Below, piece after piece: positions 36,839 through 44,365 of a stretch of 64,000 nt of DNA. A model generated the notes under the pieces. The model searched no databases, was not told the origin of the DNA, and saw only the letters and a program-made list of their open reading frames with translations. A program made the translations under genes and the position numbers. The stretch's first letter is position 1, and each line of letters opens with the position of its first letter. This DNA comes from Rhodococcus sp. Z13 (lineage in GTDB: Bacteria > Actinomycetota > Actinomycetes > Mycobacteriales > Mycobacteriaceae), in NCBI RefSeq assembly GCF_025837095.1, contig NZ_CP107551.1:434001-498000 (forward strand). The letters are read 5' to 3'.

Positions 36839-37729
36839 TCACGTCGAGGCGGGCACGGCGACGCGACCGGTGCCGCGCCGGTGGCGGATCGAGCCGATCA
36901 CGCGGCACACCATGTAGACGACGAAGGCGATCGCGGTGATGAAGGCGGACACCGGCACACCCGGCGCGAGGGCGAGCAGGATGCCGCCGACCGCGGCGAT
37001 CTCCGCGAAGACCACCGACAGCACGGTCGCGGCGAGCGGACCGCTCACCACGCGCGCGGCCGCGGCGGCCGGGGTGATGAGCAGGGCCATGACGAGCAGC
37101 GCGCCCACGATCTGCACGCCGAGGGCGGCAGTGACACCGACGAGGACGGCGAACACGATGGACAGTCCCCGCACCGGGACGCCGCGTGCGGCGGCGACCT
37201 CCGGGTCGGTGCTCGCGAACAGCAGCGGCCGGTAGATGACGAGCAGGGTGACGATCACCAGTGCCGCGCACCCGGCGAGCAGCGCGATGCCCGTTCCGCC
37301 GGGGGCGACGATCTGGCCGGTGAGCAGCGAGAAGGCGGCGCCGGTGCGTCCGTCGTAGGCCCACAGCAGCAGCACGGCCAGGCCGAGCCCGAACGCCATG
37401 ACCACACCGATGACCGAATCCCGTTCGCGCACCTTGGTTCCCAGCAGGCCGAAGAGGATCGCGGCGACCACGGCCCCGGCGACCGCGCCGATCCCGACGG
37501 ACACCCCGATGATCAGGGCGGCGGCGGCACCGGTGAGCGACAGTTCGGAGGTGCCGTGCACCGAGAACGCCATCTGGCGGCTGATGATCAGCGGACCGAG
37601 GAGCCCGGCGAGCAGGCCGAGGATGGCACCGGCGGCGAGTGCCTGCTGGACGAAGTCGTACTGCAGGAGTTCGACGGTCGCGTCGATGTCGAACATCCGT
37701 CCCATGGCGTCGGTGAACTTGCCGCTCAT
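36839..37729 (-). CDS. znuB: Metal (zinc-type) ABC transporter permease
   Basis: A 296-aa ABC-3 family permease with eight or more hydrophobic helices. Recognisable blocks are FVQQALAAGAILGLLAGLLG, RQMAFSVHGTSELSLTGAAA and VGALLVMALLITPAAAAARV. The ATG overlaps the ATPase stop (ATGA), so the two are coupled. The His-rich binding protein and ATPase tail upstream argue for zinc, but manganese cannot be excluded. Confidence 0.88.
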   Translation of the reverse strand: MSGKFTDAMGRMFDIDATVELLQYDFVQQALAAGAILGLLAGLLGPLIISRQMAFSVHGTSELSLTGAAAALIIGVSVGIGAVAGAVVAAILFGLLGTKVRERDSVIGVVMAFGLGLAVLLLWAYDGRTGAAFSLLTGQIVAPGGTGIALLAGCAALVIVTLLVIYRPLLFASTDPEVAAARGVPVRGLSIVFAVLVGVTAALGVQIVGALLVMALLITPAAAAARVVSGPLAATVLSVVFAEIAAVGGILLALAPGVPVSAFITAIAFVVYMVCRVIGSIRHRRGTGRVAVPAST

Positions 37730-38592
37730 GCGTGATCCTCGTGATGGTCGTGGTGGACACCTTCGCCGGGTCGCAGACCGCCGGCGCTGCCGAGCGCGTC
37801 GATGGCGTCGCCGGTGCCGACGACCACCAGGCGGCCGCGCATCTCGAGGACCTCGACGTCGGTGCGGTAGAGCTCGGACAGCACCTCGGAGGTCATGACC
37901 TCGGCGGGGGTGCCGATGCGGAACTGGCCGTCGACGAGATAGAGCACCCGGTCGACGAGCGGCAGGATCGGGTTGATCTCGTGGGTGACGAACAGGACGG
38001 CCGTGTCGTGGTCGCGGCGCCGCCGGTCGATCAGCTGCGAGACCAGGTGCTGGTTCGCGAGGTCGAGGCTGAGCAGCGGTTCGTCGCACAGCAGGACCCG
38101 CGGGTCGCCGACGAGCGCCTGGGCGATGCGCAGGCGCTGTTGCTCACCGCCGGAGAGGGTTCCGATGGGGGCCCCGGCGTAGGACTCGGCACCGACCTGC
38201 GCGATGGCGGCCTCCACCGCGGCGAGGCGACGGCGGCGGGTGCGCAGTCCGATGCCCCACCGGTGACCGTCGATCCCGAGACCGACGAGATCGCGGCCCC
38301 GCAGCGGCACGCCCTCGTCGAGGGACTTCTGCTGCGGCACGTAGCCGACGTGGGAGTTGCCGGTGCGCACCGGTTGCCCGGCGATCCTCGCGGTGCCGGA
38401 GGTGAGGGGGAGCTGACCGAGCAGCACCTTGAGCAGCGACGACTTGCCGGCGCCGTTGGGGCCGAGGATCGCCACGAACTCGCCGGGTTGCACGGTGAGG
38501 TCGAGCCCTTCCCAGAGCACGCGGTCGCCGAAGGCCAGTCGGGCGCCGCGCAGTTCGACGACGGGGCTGTGGTCTGGGGTGGAGGATGTCAC
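37726..38592 (-). CDS. znuC: Metal (zinc-type) ABC transporter ATP-binding protein
   Basis: A 288-aa ABC ATPase with Walker A GPNGAGKSS, Q-loop YVPQQKSLDEG, signature LSGGEQQRL, Walker B VLLCDEPLLSLD and H-loop THEIN. The C-terminus ends in a His/Asp-rich tail (VHHDHHEDHA), likely a metal-binding or regulatory tail. GTG 38592 is used. The znuA stop lies 26 nt inside the 5' end (38619), so the genes are tightly packed in the order A-C-B. Confidence 0.88.
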   Translation of the reverse strand: MTSSTPDHSPVVELRGARLAFGDRVLWEGLDLTVQPGEFVAILGPNGAGKSSLLKVLLGQLPLTSGTARIAGQPVRTGNSHVGYVPQQKSLDEGVPLRGRDLVGLGIDGHRWGIGLRTRRRRLAAVEAAIAQVGAESYAGAPIGTLSGGEQQRLRIAQALVGDPRVLLCDEPLLSLDLANQHLVSQLIDRRRRDHDTAVLFVTHEINPILPLVDRVLYLVDGQFRIGTPAEVMTSEVLSELYRTDVEVLEMRGRLVVVGTGDAIDALGSAGGLRPGEGVHHDHHEDHA

Positions 38593-38618
38593 CGGGGTCC
38601 GGTTTCTCGAGCTGGTGG

Positions 38619-39647
38619 TCAGGAGGCTGAATCGAGCGCGGCAGCGAGGGACTCGGCGGTCGCGGACTGCCACTGAATGTAGTCGACGCCCTCGGGCAGG
38701 GTCTCGAAGACCTCGACCACCGGGATGCCCGACGATTCTGCCGCCGAACGGATCTCACGGCTGATCCGGTCCTCGGTCTGCGGGTTGTAGATCAGCACGC
38801 GGACCTGGTCGTCGAGCAGAAGCTGCCGGGTCGTCGCGATGGCCGCGGGGGAGGGGTCGGTGCCGTTCTCGATCGCGTTGGTGAAGTCCGTGGGGGTGCG
38901 GTCGTCGAGACCGGCGCCGAGGACGAGGTAGTAGCCGATGGTCTCGGTCTGGGCGATGGGCGCACCGCCGTGGTTCTTCGAGACGCCCTCGACGACGTCG
39001 GAGACGTAGTGCAGGTTCTCGTGGAAGGCTGCGGCGTTGCTCTCGTAGACGGCGGCGCCCTCGGGGTCGAGCTCGGACAGTTGCTCGGCGATCGCGTGGG
39101 CGACGGCGTCGGCGGTGGCGAGGTCGTACCAGACGTGCTCGTTGACCCCGCTGTGGTCGTGGCCCTCGTGGCCGTGTGCGTCCGGTGCGTCCGCGGAACG
39201 GTCGTGTTCCTCGGTGGTGTCGTGCTCGTCGGACCCGGTGGTGCCGTGATCGTGACCCGCGTGCAGGTCGGAGTGCTCCCCGGATTCGTGCAGCGCGAAC
39301 GCCTCGACGACGGCGGGCCGGTCGTCGCCGGCGGAGTCGAGGATGTCGTCGACGAAGTGGTCGTACCCACCGCCGTTGTAGACGACGAGCGAGGCGTCGG
39401 AGATCGCGGCGGCGTCGAGGGGGCTCGCCTCGTAGGAGTGCGGATCTGCGGAGGGCTCGGTGATCAGGGAACGGACCTCGACGCGGTCGCCGGCGACGGC
39501 CTGGGCGATCGAACCCCACACGTTGGTGGATGCGACCACGCTGAGGGTGTCGTCGCCGGTGTCCGACATGCCGGATCCGCATGCGGCGAGGGTGGTCGCG
39601 CACGCCACCGCGGCGGCAGCGAGTGCAGTGCGGGAGGACAGTCGCAC
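38619..39647 (-). CDS. znuA: Metal (zinc-type) ABC transporter substrate-binding lipoprotein
   Basis: A 342-aa cluster A-I (ZnuA/TroA-like) binding protein. The signal peptide ends in the lipobox LAAC (residues about 20-23). Metal ligands of the fold are recognisable as DPHSYEASP, NEHVWYDLATA and the late IYNPQTEDR region. A very His/Asp-rich loop (about residues 125-165, for example HAGHDHG and GHEGHDHSG) is the hallmark of zinc-type proteins. GTG 39647 has AGGAGAAGGA directly upstream. A perfect palindrome lies at 39719-39731 in its promoter. Confidence 0.9.
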   Translation of the reverse strand: MRLSSRTALAAAAVACATTLAACGSGMSDTGDDTLSVVASTNVWGSIAQAVAGDRVEVRSLITEPSADPHSYEASPLDAAAISDASLVVYNGGGYDHFVDDILDSAGDDRPAVVEAFALHESGEHSDLHAGHDHGTTGSDEHDTTEEHDRSADAPDAHGHEGHDHSGVNEHVWYDLATADAVAHAIAEQLSELDPEGAAVYESNAAAFHENLHYVSDVVEGVSKNHGGAPIAQTETIGYYLVLGAGLDDRTPTDFTNAIENGTDPSPAAIATTRQLLLDDQVRVLIYNPQTEDRISREIRSAAESSGIPVVEVFETLPEGVDYIQWQSATAESLAAALDSAS

Positions 39648-39718
39648 AGTTCCTTCTCCTGATGGTCGGCGCGGGCTTCGGCGAGCGCGGGCCCGGAGCG
39701 ACCGACCCAAACGCTATT

Positions 39719-39731
39719 GGTAACCGTTACC
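39719..39731. promoter_or_regulatory. 13-bp palindrome, candidate metalloregulator operator
   Basis: GGTAACCGTTACC is a perfect palindrome around a central C, 72 nt upstream of znuA. On the minus strand it lies between TGGAAC and TAGCGT, which could be -35 and -10. Its place in a zinc-type importer promoter suggests a Zur-like or MntR-like operator. The sequence is not the standard mycobacterial Zur box, so the regulator is unassigned. Confidence 0.5.
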
Positions 39732-39812
39732 GTTCCACTTTAGCGGACGGAAAACCCCGTTCGCGCCATCCCCGAGTGGTCGTGACCATGCACACAGGAC
39801 TACGGTCCCCTC

Positions 39813-40919
39813 ATGCCCAGGTCTCGTCAGCCCCGCCGACAGGCGACTCTGGCGTCGATCGCCGCCGAGCTGAAGATCTCCCGCACCACGGTCTCCAACG
39901 CCTACAACCGCCCGGACCAACTGTCCGCCGAGCTGCGCGAACGCATCCTCGACGTCGCCAAGCGCCGCGGCTACGCCGGTCCCGACCCGATGGCACGCTC
40001 GCTCCGCACCCGCAAGGCCGGGGCGGTCGGGGTGCTCCTCACCGAGGCCCTGAGCTATTCCTTCCGCGACCCCGCGGCGATGAACTTCCTGTCCGGCCTG
40101 TCCGAGGCGTGCGAGGCCGCCGGGCAGGGGCTGCTGCTCATCCCGGCCGGACCCGGCCGCACCGACACCGAGGCCGCCCAGGTCGTGCACCGCTCCTCCG
40201 TCGACGGCTTCGTCGTCTACTCGGTGCCGCCCGGGGACCCCTATCTCGAGGCCGTCTTCGAACGGCACCTGCCCGTCGTCGCCTGCGACCAGCCGCGCGG
40301 CTTCGAGCACACCCCCGTGGTGGGCATCGACGACCGGCGGGCCATGCGCGACCTCGCGGCGCACCTCATCGAACTCGGCCACCGCGAGATCGGCATGCTC
40401 ACGATGCGGCTCGGCCTCGAACGGCACGACGGTGTCGTCGACCTGTCGACCCTCGATGCCGACACCTTCCACGTCCAGCGCGAGCGGATCTTCGGCGTCC
40501 AGGACGCGATGCGCGCGGCGGGGCTCGACCCCGCATCGCTCACGGTCGTCGAGCGCTACACGCACACCGCCGAGGACGGCATCTCCGCCGCCGCGCAGAT
40601 CATGCGCGTCAACCCACGCATCACCGCGCTGGTGTGCACCACCGACGTCCTCGCGCTCGGCGCCCTGGGCTGGGCGAACCAGATGGGCCTCGACGTCCCC
40701 GGCCACCTGTCGATCACCGGTTTCGACGGCATCGACGAGGCGCTGCGCGAAGGCCTCACCACCGTGAAGCAGCCGCAGAAGGACAAGGGCCGCCGGGCCG
40801 GCGAACTGCTGCTCGCCGCGCCCTCGCACTCCGGCGTCCCTGCCGTCGAGACGCTCGGCACCCAGCTGTGGTTCGGCACGACCTCCGGCCGCGTCGAGAG
40901 CGAGTGGTACGCCGAATAG
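39813..40919 (+). CDS. LacI family transcriptional regulator (Rv3575c-type)
   Basis: A 368-aa regulator. The N-terminal LacI helix-turn-helix is ATLASIAAELKISRTTVSNA (residues about 11-30) with the hinge helix MARSLRTRKAG, followed by a periplasmic-binding-protein-like effector domain and ITGFDGIDEALREGLTTV. It occupies the same place as Rv3575c next to kstR. TACGGT (39801-39806) ends 6 nt before ATG 39813, so the message is probably leaderless. The effector is probably a sugar; the neighbouring trehalose gene makes that a candidate target. Confidence 0.92.
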   Translation: MPRSRQPRRQATLASIAAELKISRTTVSNAYNRPDQLSAELRERILDVAKRRGYAGPDPMARSLRTRKAGAVGVLLTEALSYSFRDPAAMNFLSGLSEACEAAGQGLLLIPAGPGRTDTEAAQVVHRSSVDGFVVYSVPPGDPYLEAVFERHLPVVACDQPRGFEHTPVVGIDDRRAMRDLAAHLIELGHREIGMLTMRLGLERHDGVVDLSTLDADTFHVQRERIFGVQDAMRAAGLDPASLTVVERYTHTAEDGISAAAQIMRVNPRITALVCTTDVLALGALGWANQMGLDVPGHLSITGFDGIDEALREGLTTVKQPQKDKGRRAGELLLAAPSHSGVPAVETLGTQLWFGTTSGRVESEWYAE

Positions 40920-40935
40920 CCGGCTCTCCGGGTTT

Positions 40936-40975
40936 TCAGCGGCGCAGTGCGTTTCGGGCGTGCTCAGCGGCGCAG
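40936..40975. repeat. 12-bp direct repeat across the stop of the OtsB-GH15 gene
   Basis: TCAGCGGCGCAG occurs at 40936-40947 and 40964-40975. The second copy contains the stop codon and the last three codons of the minus-strand fusion gene. The first lies in its 3' flank. Confidence 0.7.
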
Positions 40976-43537
40976 GCTCGCGGGCTCCGATCCGGACAGC
41001 AGCTGGGCGCAGCGCAGCAGGCCGATGTGGCTGTAGGCCTGCGGGTGGTTCCCCAGCGACCGCTCGGCCACCGGGTCGTACTCCTCGCTCAGCAGACCCG
41101 TCGGCCCGGCCGCCGCGACCAGCTGCGCGAACAGCGCCTCCGCGTCGTTGCGCTGCCCCACCAGCAGGTACGCCGCGACCAGCCAGGCGGCGCAGAGGTG
41201 GAAACCGCCCTCGGTGCCGGGCAGGCCGTCGTCGCTGCGGTAGCGGTAGACCGTCGAGCCGCTGCGCAGCTCCCGTTCGGTGGCCTGCACGGTCAGCCGG
41301 AACCGCTCGCTCTGCGGGTCGACGAGACCGGTCAGGCCGATGAACAGCGTCGCCGCGTCGAGGTCGGTGCCGTCGTAGGCCGAGGTGTACGACTGGACGT
41401 CGTCGTTCCAGCCCTTCTCCTTCACCTCTTCGGCGATCTCCTCGCGCAGCGCGGCCCAGCTCTCGCCGGCCGGGCGGCCGAACTTCTCCGCGAGCGTGAG
41501 CGCCCGGTCGACGGTCAGCCAGCCCATGACCTTCGAGTACACGTGGTGCCGCGGCGTGTGCCGGATCTCCCAGATGCCGTGGTCGGGCTCGAACCAGCGG
41601 CGCTCCACCGCCGTGACCATCGAGCACACGAGCTCCCAGTCGCGGTCGGTGAGGGCCTGGTCGTGCGGCACCCCGCGTTCCTCGCGCCGGTGTGCGAGAT
41701 CGGAGATGAGGTCGACGATCGGGCCGAACACGTCGAGCTGCACCTGCTGGTTGGCGGCGTTGCCGACGCGCACCGGGCGCGATCCCGCGTAGCCGGGCAG
41801 GTTGTCGAGCACGGCCTCGGGTGGCAGGGCGCCCCCGGCGAGGGTGTACAGCGGGTGCAGACGCTCGGGTCCGGGCACGGTCTCGAGCACCCGGTGCACC
41901 CAGTCGAGGTAGTTCTCCGCCTCCTCGAGCGAGCCGACGCGCACCAGTGCCTGCGCGGTGAGCGCGGCGTCGCGCAGCCAGCAGTAGCGGTAGTCCCAGT
42001 TGCGGACGCCGCCGATCTCCTCGGGCAGCGAGGTCGTCGCCGCGGCGAGGATCGACCCGGTGGGTTCGTGGACCAGGCCGCGCAGGGTGAGCGCCGACCG
42101 CTTGACGAGATCGGGCTTGAGCGGCGGCAGTTCGAGGGTCGACGCCCACTGGTGCCAGTACGCCTCGGCGGCGGCCCGGCGGTCGACCTCCTCGACCGGA
42201 TGTTCGCCGAGATCATCTGTGCCACAACGCAGTTCAAGAATCACGTCGCCCTCGGTCGGGTCGACGACGGCGTGCGCGGTCTGGTGCACACCGTCGGTGG
42301 TGATCTCCCAGCGGACACCGGGAGAGCGCAGGACGTAGGGCTCGTTGAAGCCCATCACCCGGAGGCCTTCGTCCTCCACCTCGAGGGTGACCTGCCCCTG
42401 CCCGAACTCCGGGCGCGGCGCGAAGGTCACCGCCGCGGTGGCGCGGCCGGTGATCACGCGGGTCAGGTCGGTGCGGCCCGGTTCGACGTCGTGCGGCAGG
42501 TAGTCGATCACCGCGAGCGATGCCCAACGGGTCACCACGGTCATCGTCGAATCCACGTAGCGCTGGCTCAGCGGCAGGGCCGCGCGGGTCGGGCCGATAG
42601 TGAAGTGACCGGCGGCGTCCCCACCGAGCAGGTGCGCGAAGACCGCGGCCGAGTCGGGTTCGGGATGGCACAGCCAGGTGATGGTGCCGTCGGGGGTCAC
42701 CAGTGCCTTGGAGCGGGGGCTGGCGAGCATCGTCAGGCGCTCGATCGGCGCGACGTGCGCGCCGGACAGCCAGGTGCGGCGTTCCTCGAGGAGGAAGGCC
42801 AGTGCGGCAATGACCTCCTCGGTGGTGCGCACCCGGAACTCGGCGTCGGTCTCCCCGTCGCCGATCTTCACGCCGACGTCGGGGCCCTGCAGCGAGCGGA
42901 AGGCCTTCTCGTCGGTGACGTCGTCGCCGAAGAACACCGCCGCGGTGGCGGCCTCCTGGTGTCGGATGATGTCGAGCGCCTTGCCCTTGTCGGTGGGCAC
43001 CACCGACAGCTCGATCACCGACTTGCCCTCGGTGACCTGCACGCCGGGGCGCAGGGCGAGATCGTTGCGGATCACGTCGAGGGCCGCGGCGGCGTCCTCG
43101 GCGCTCGCGTTGCGCACGTGCAGGGCGGCGCTGGCCGGCTTGACCTCCACGTGCACACCGGCGACACGCGCGGCCACGGACCGCATGGCGTCGACGATCT
43201 CCGTCAGCAGTTCCTTGGCGTCGGGGTCGATCTCGTGCACGAATCCGATGTCGAACTCGGAGCCGTGGCTGCCGACGAGTTTCACCTCGATCGGCAGGCG
43301 CGACAGCGCCGCGAGATCCTTCAGTGCGCGACCGGAGATGACGGCGGCCGAGGTCGAGGGGAGTACGGCGAGTCCACGCAGCGCCCGTACCGCCTCGTCG
43401 TGTGGATAGGCCTTCTCCGGGTCGGACACGAGGGGCGAGATGGTGCCGTCGTAATCGGTTGCCACGAGCAGCCGCGGCGTCCGTGCGACAGCCACCAGAG
43501 CACGTCGAAGTTCAATCGGAAGGTCGTGGGCACTCAC
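40964..43537 (-). CDS. Trehalose-6-phosphate phosphatase / GH15 glycosidase fusion
   Basis: An 857-aa two-domain protein. Residues about 1-250 are an OtsB-type HAD phosphatase: ATDYDGTISPL (DxDGT), ISGRALKDLAAL and GDDVTDEKAF. Residues about 260-850 are a GH15 glucan glucosidase/trehalase-type domain with VRNWDYRYCWLRDAALTAQA, the general-acid Glu region DHGIWEIRHTPRHH and the second Glu in LLSEEYDP. One chain could dephosphorylate trehalose-6-phosphate and split the trehalose to glucose. GTG 43537 follows TACCGT (43544-43549, minus) by 6 nt, so it is probably leaderless. It may be a target of the adjacent LacI regulator. Confidence 0.9.
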   Translation of the reverse strand: MSAHDLPIELRRALVAVARTPRLLVATDYDGTISPLVSDPEKAYPHDEAVRALRGLAVLPSTSAAVISGRALKDLAALSRLPIEVKLVGSHGSEFDIGFVHEIDPDAKELLTEIVDAMRSVAARVAGVHVEVKPASAALHVRNASAEDAAAALDVIRNDLALRPGVQVTEGKSVIELSVVPTDKGKALDIIRHQEAATAAVFFGDDVTDEKAFRSLQGPDVGVKIGDGETDAEFRVRTTEEVIAALAFLLEERRTWLSGAHVAPIERLTMLASPRSKALVTPDGTITWLCHPEPDSAAVFAHLLGGDAAGHFTIGPTRAALPLSQRYVDSTMTVVTRWASLAVIDYLPHDVEPGRTDLTRVITGRATAAVTFAPRPEFGQGQVTLEVEDEGLRVMGFNEPYVLRSPGVRWEITTDGVHQTAHAVVDPTEGDVILELRCGTDDLGEHPVEEVDRRAAAEAYWHQWASTLELPPLKPDLVKRSALTLRGLVHEPTGSILAAATTSLPEEIGGVRNWDYRYCWLRDAALTAQALVRVGSLEEAENYLDWVHRVLETVPGPERLHPLYTLAGGALPPEAVLDNLPGYAGSRPVRVGNAANQQVQLDVFGPIVDLISDLAHRREERGVPHDQALTDRDWELVCSMVTAVERRWFEPDHGIWEIRHTPRHHVYSKVMGWLTVDRALTLAEKFGRPAGESWAALREEIAEEVKEKGWNDDVQSYTSAYDGTDLDAATLFIGLTGLVDPQSERFRLTVQATERELRSGSTVYRYRSDDGLPGTEGGFHLCAAWLVAAYLLVGQRNDAEALFAQLVAAAGPTGLLSEEYDPVAERSLGNHPQAYSHIGLLRCAQLLSGSEPASLRR

Positions 43538-43583
43538 TCGACCACGGTAAGCCAGACCGGCAGGGGATTCCCCCGGAGTGGGC

Positions 43584-44276
43584 CTACCCGTTACGTGTTT
43601 CCGGTAACAGGGGCTGTCGGTTGTCGACGGCGACGGTCTTCGCGCCCCGTGAACCCTCGCCGAGCAACAGGTCGACGGTCAGTTCGAGCCGGCGCGCGAC
43701 GTCGGTGGCCGACGAGCGGCGGGTGAGCCAGGCGACGAGGTTCGACAGCCACACGTCGCTGATGACGCGGGCGATGGCGAGTTCCTCCTCGGTGGGTTCA
43801 CCCTCGTTCATCGCCCGGGCGAACAGCCGGTCCATGAGGGTGCCGACCTGATCGACCTCGGCGGCGGCCGAGGCGTCCGCGAACATGAAGGCGCGGGTCA
43901 TGGCCTCGGTGAGCAGTGGGTCGCGCTGCATGGCCTTGGTGATGAGGCCGAGGATGAGGTGCATGCGCTCGAGAGGGCTGCGGCCCGGCGGGATCTTGCC
44001 CTTGCTCTCGATACGGGCGAATTCACGGCCGAGGGCCGAGACGAGCAGGTGGACCTTCGACGGGAAGTACCGGTAGAGGGTTCCCACCGCCACATCGGCG
44101 CGCTCCGCGACGGCACGCATCTGCACGGCTTCGTAACCGCCCTTGGATGCGAGCGCCAGGGTGGCGTCGAGAATCCGCTTCCGGCGTTCCTTCTGGGCAT
44201 TGGAACTGAGATCGTCCTCGGTGAGGGCGGTCAGTGTTCCGTGTCCGTTGGAACGTGAGCGGGACGGGGTGGCCAT
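43584..44276 (-). CDS. kstR: KstR, TetR-family repressor of sterol catabolism
   Basis: A 230-aa TetR protein nearly identical in its core to mycobacterial KstR: RKRILDATLALASKGGYEAV, QMRAVAERADVAVGTLYRYF, PSKVHLLVSALGREF and ARVISDVWLSNLVAWLTRR. KstR represses cholesterol genes and is released by 3-oxo-cholestenoyl-CoA-type ligands. It is divergent from fadE34, with one KstR box between them, so it is autoregulated. The N-terminus has an extra Ser/Arg-rich tail of about 20 residues. GAGGAAA provides the RBS. Confidence 0.96.
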   Translation of the reverse strand: MATPSRSRSNGHGTLTALTEDDLSSNAQKERRKRILDATLALASKGGYEAVQMRAVAERADVAVGTLYRYFPSKVHLLVSALGREFARIESKGKIPPGRSPLERMHLILGLITKAMQRDPLLTEAMTRAFMFADASAAAEVDQVGTLMDRLFARAMNEGEPTEEELAIARVISDVWLSNLVAWLTRRSSATDVARRLELTVDLLLGEGSRGAKTVAVDNRQPLLPETRNG

Positions 44277-44318
44277 AAATTCGTTTCCTCACGCCTTGAC
44301 TCTGAACCGGTGTCATAT

Positions 44319-44332
44319 TAGAACACGTTCTA
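44319..44332. promoter_or_regulatory. KstR operator (kstR/fadE34)
   Basis: TAGAACACGTTCTA matches the known KstR palindrome (core AACNNGTT with outer TAG/CTA arms). It lies 42 nt upstream of kstR and 33 nt upstream of fadE34, so it can control both. Confidence 0.9.
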
Positions 44333-44365
44333 GCAATCGTGTCATTCGGAAGGGCGGAAACCGCT

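Noticed and set aside
39581-43726. Very long plus-strand open frame opposite the OtsB-GH15 gene
   Set aside because: Same codon-bias shadow effect; the opposite strand encodes clear OtsB and GH15 motifs over its full length.
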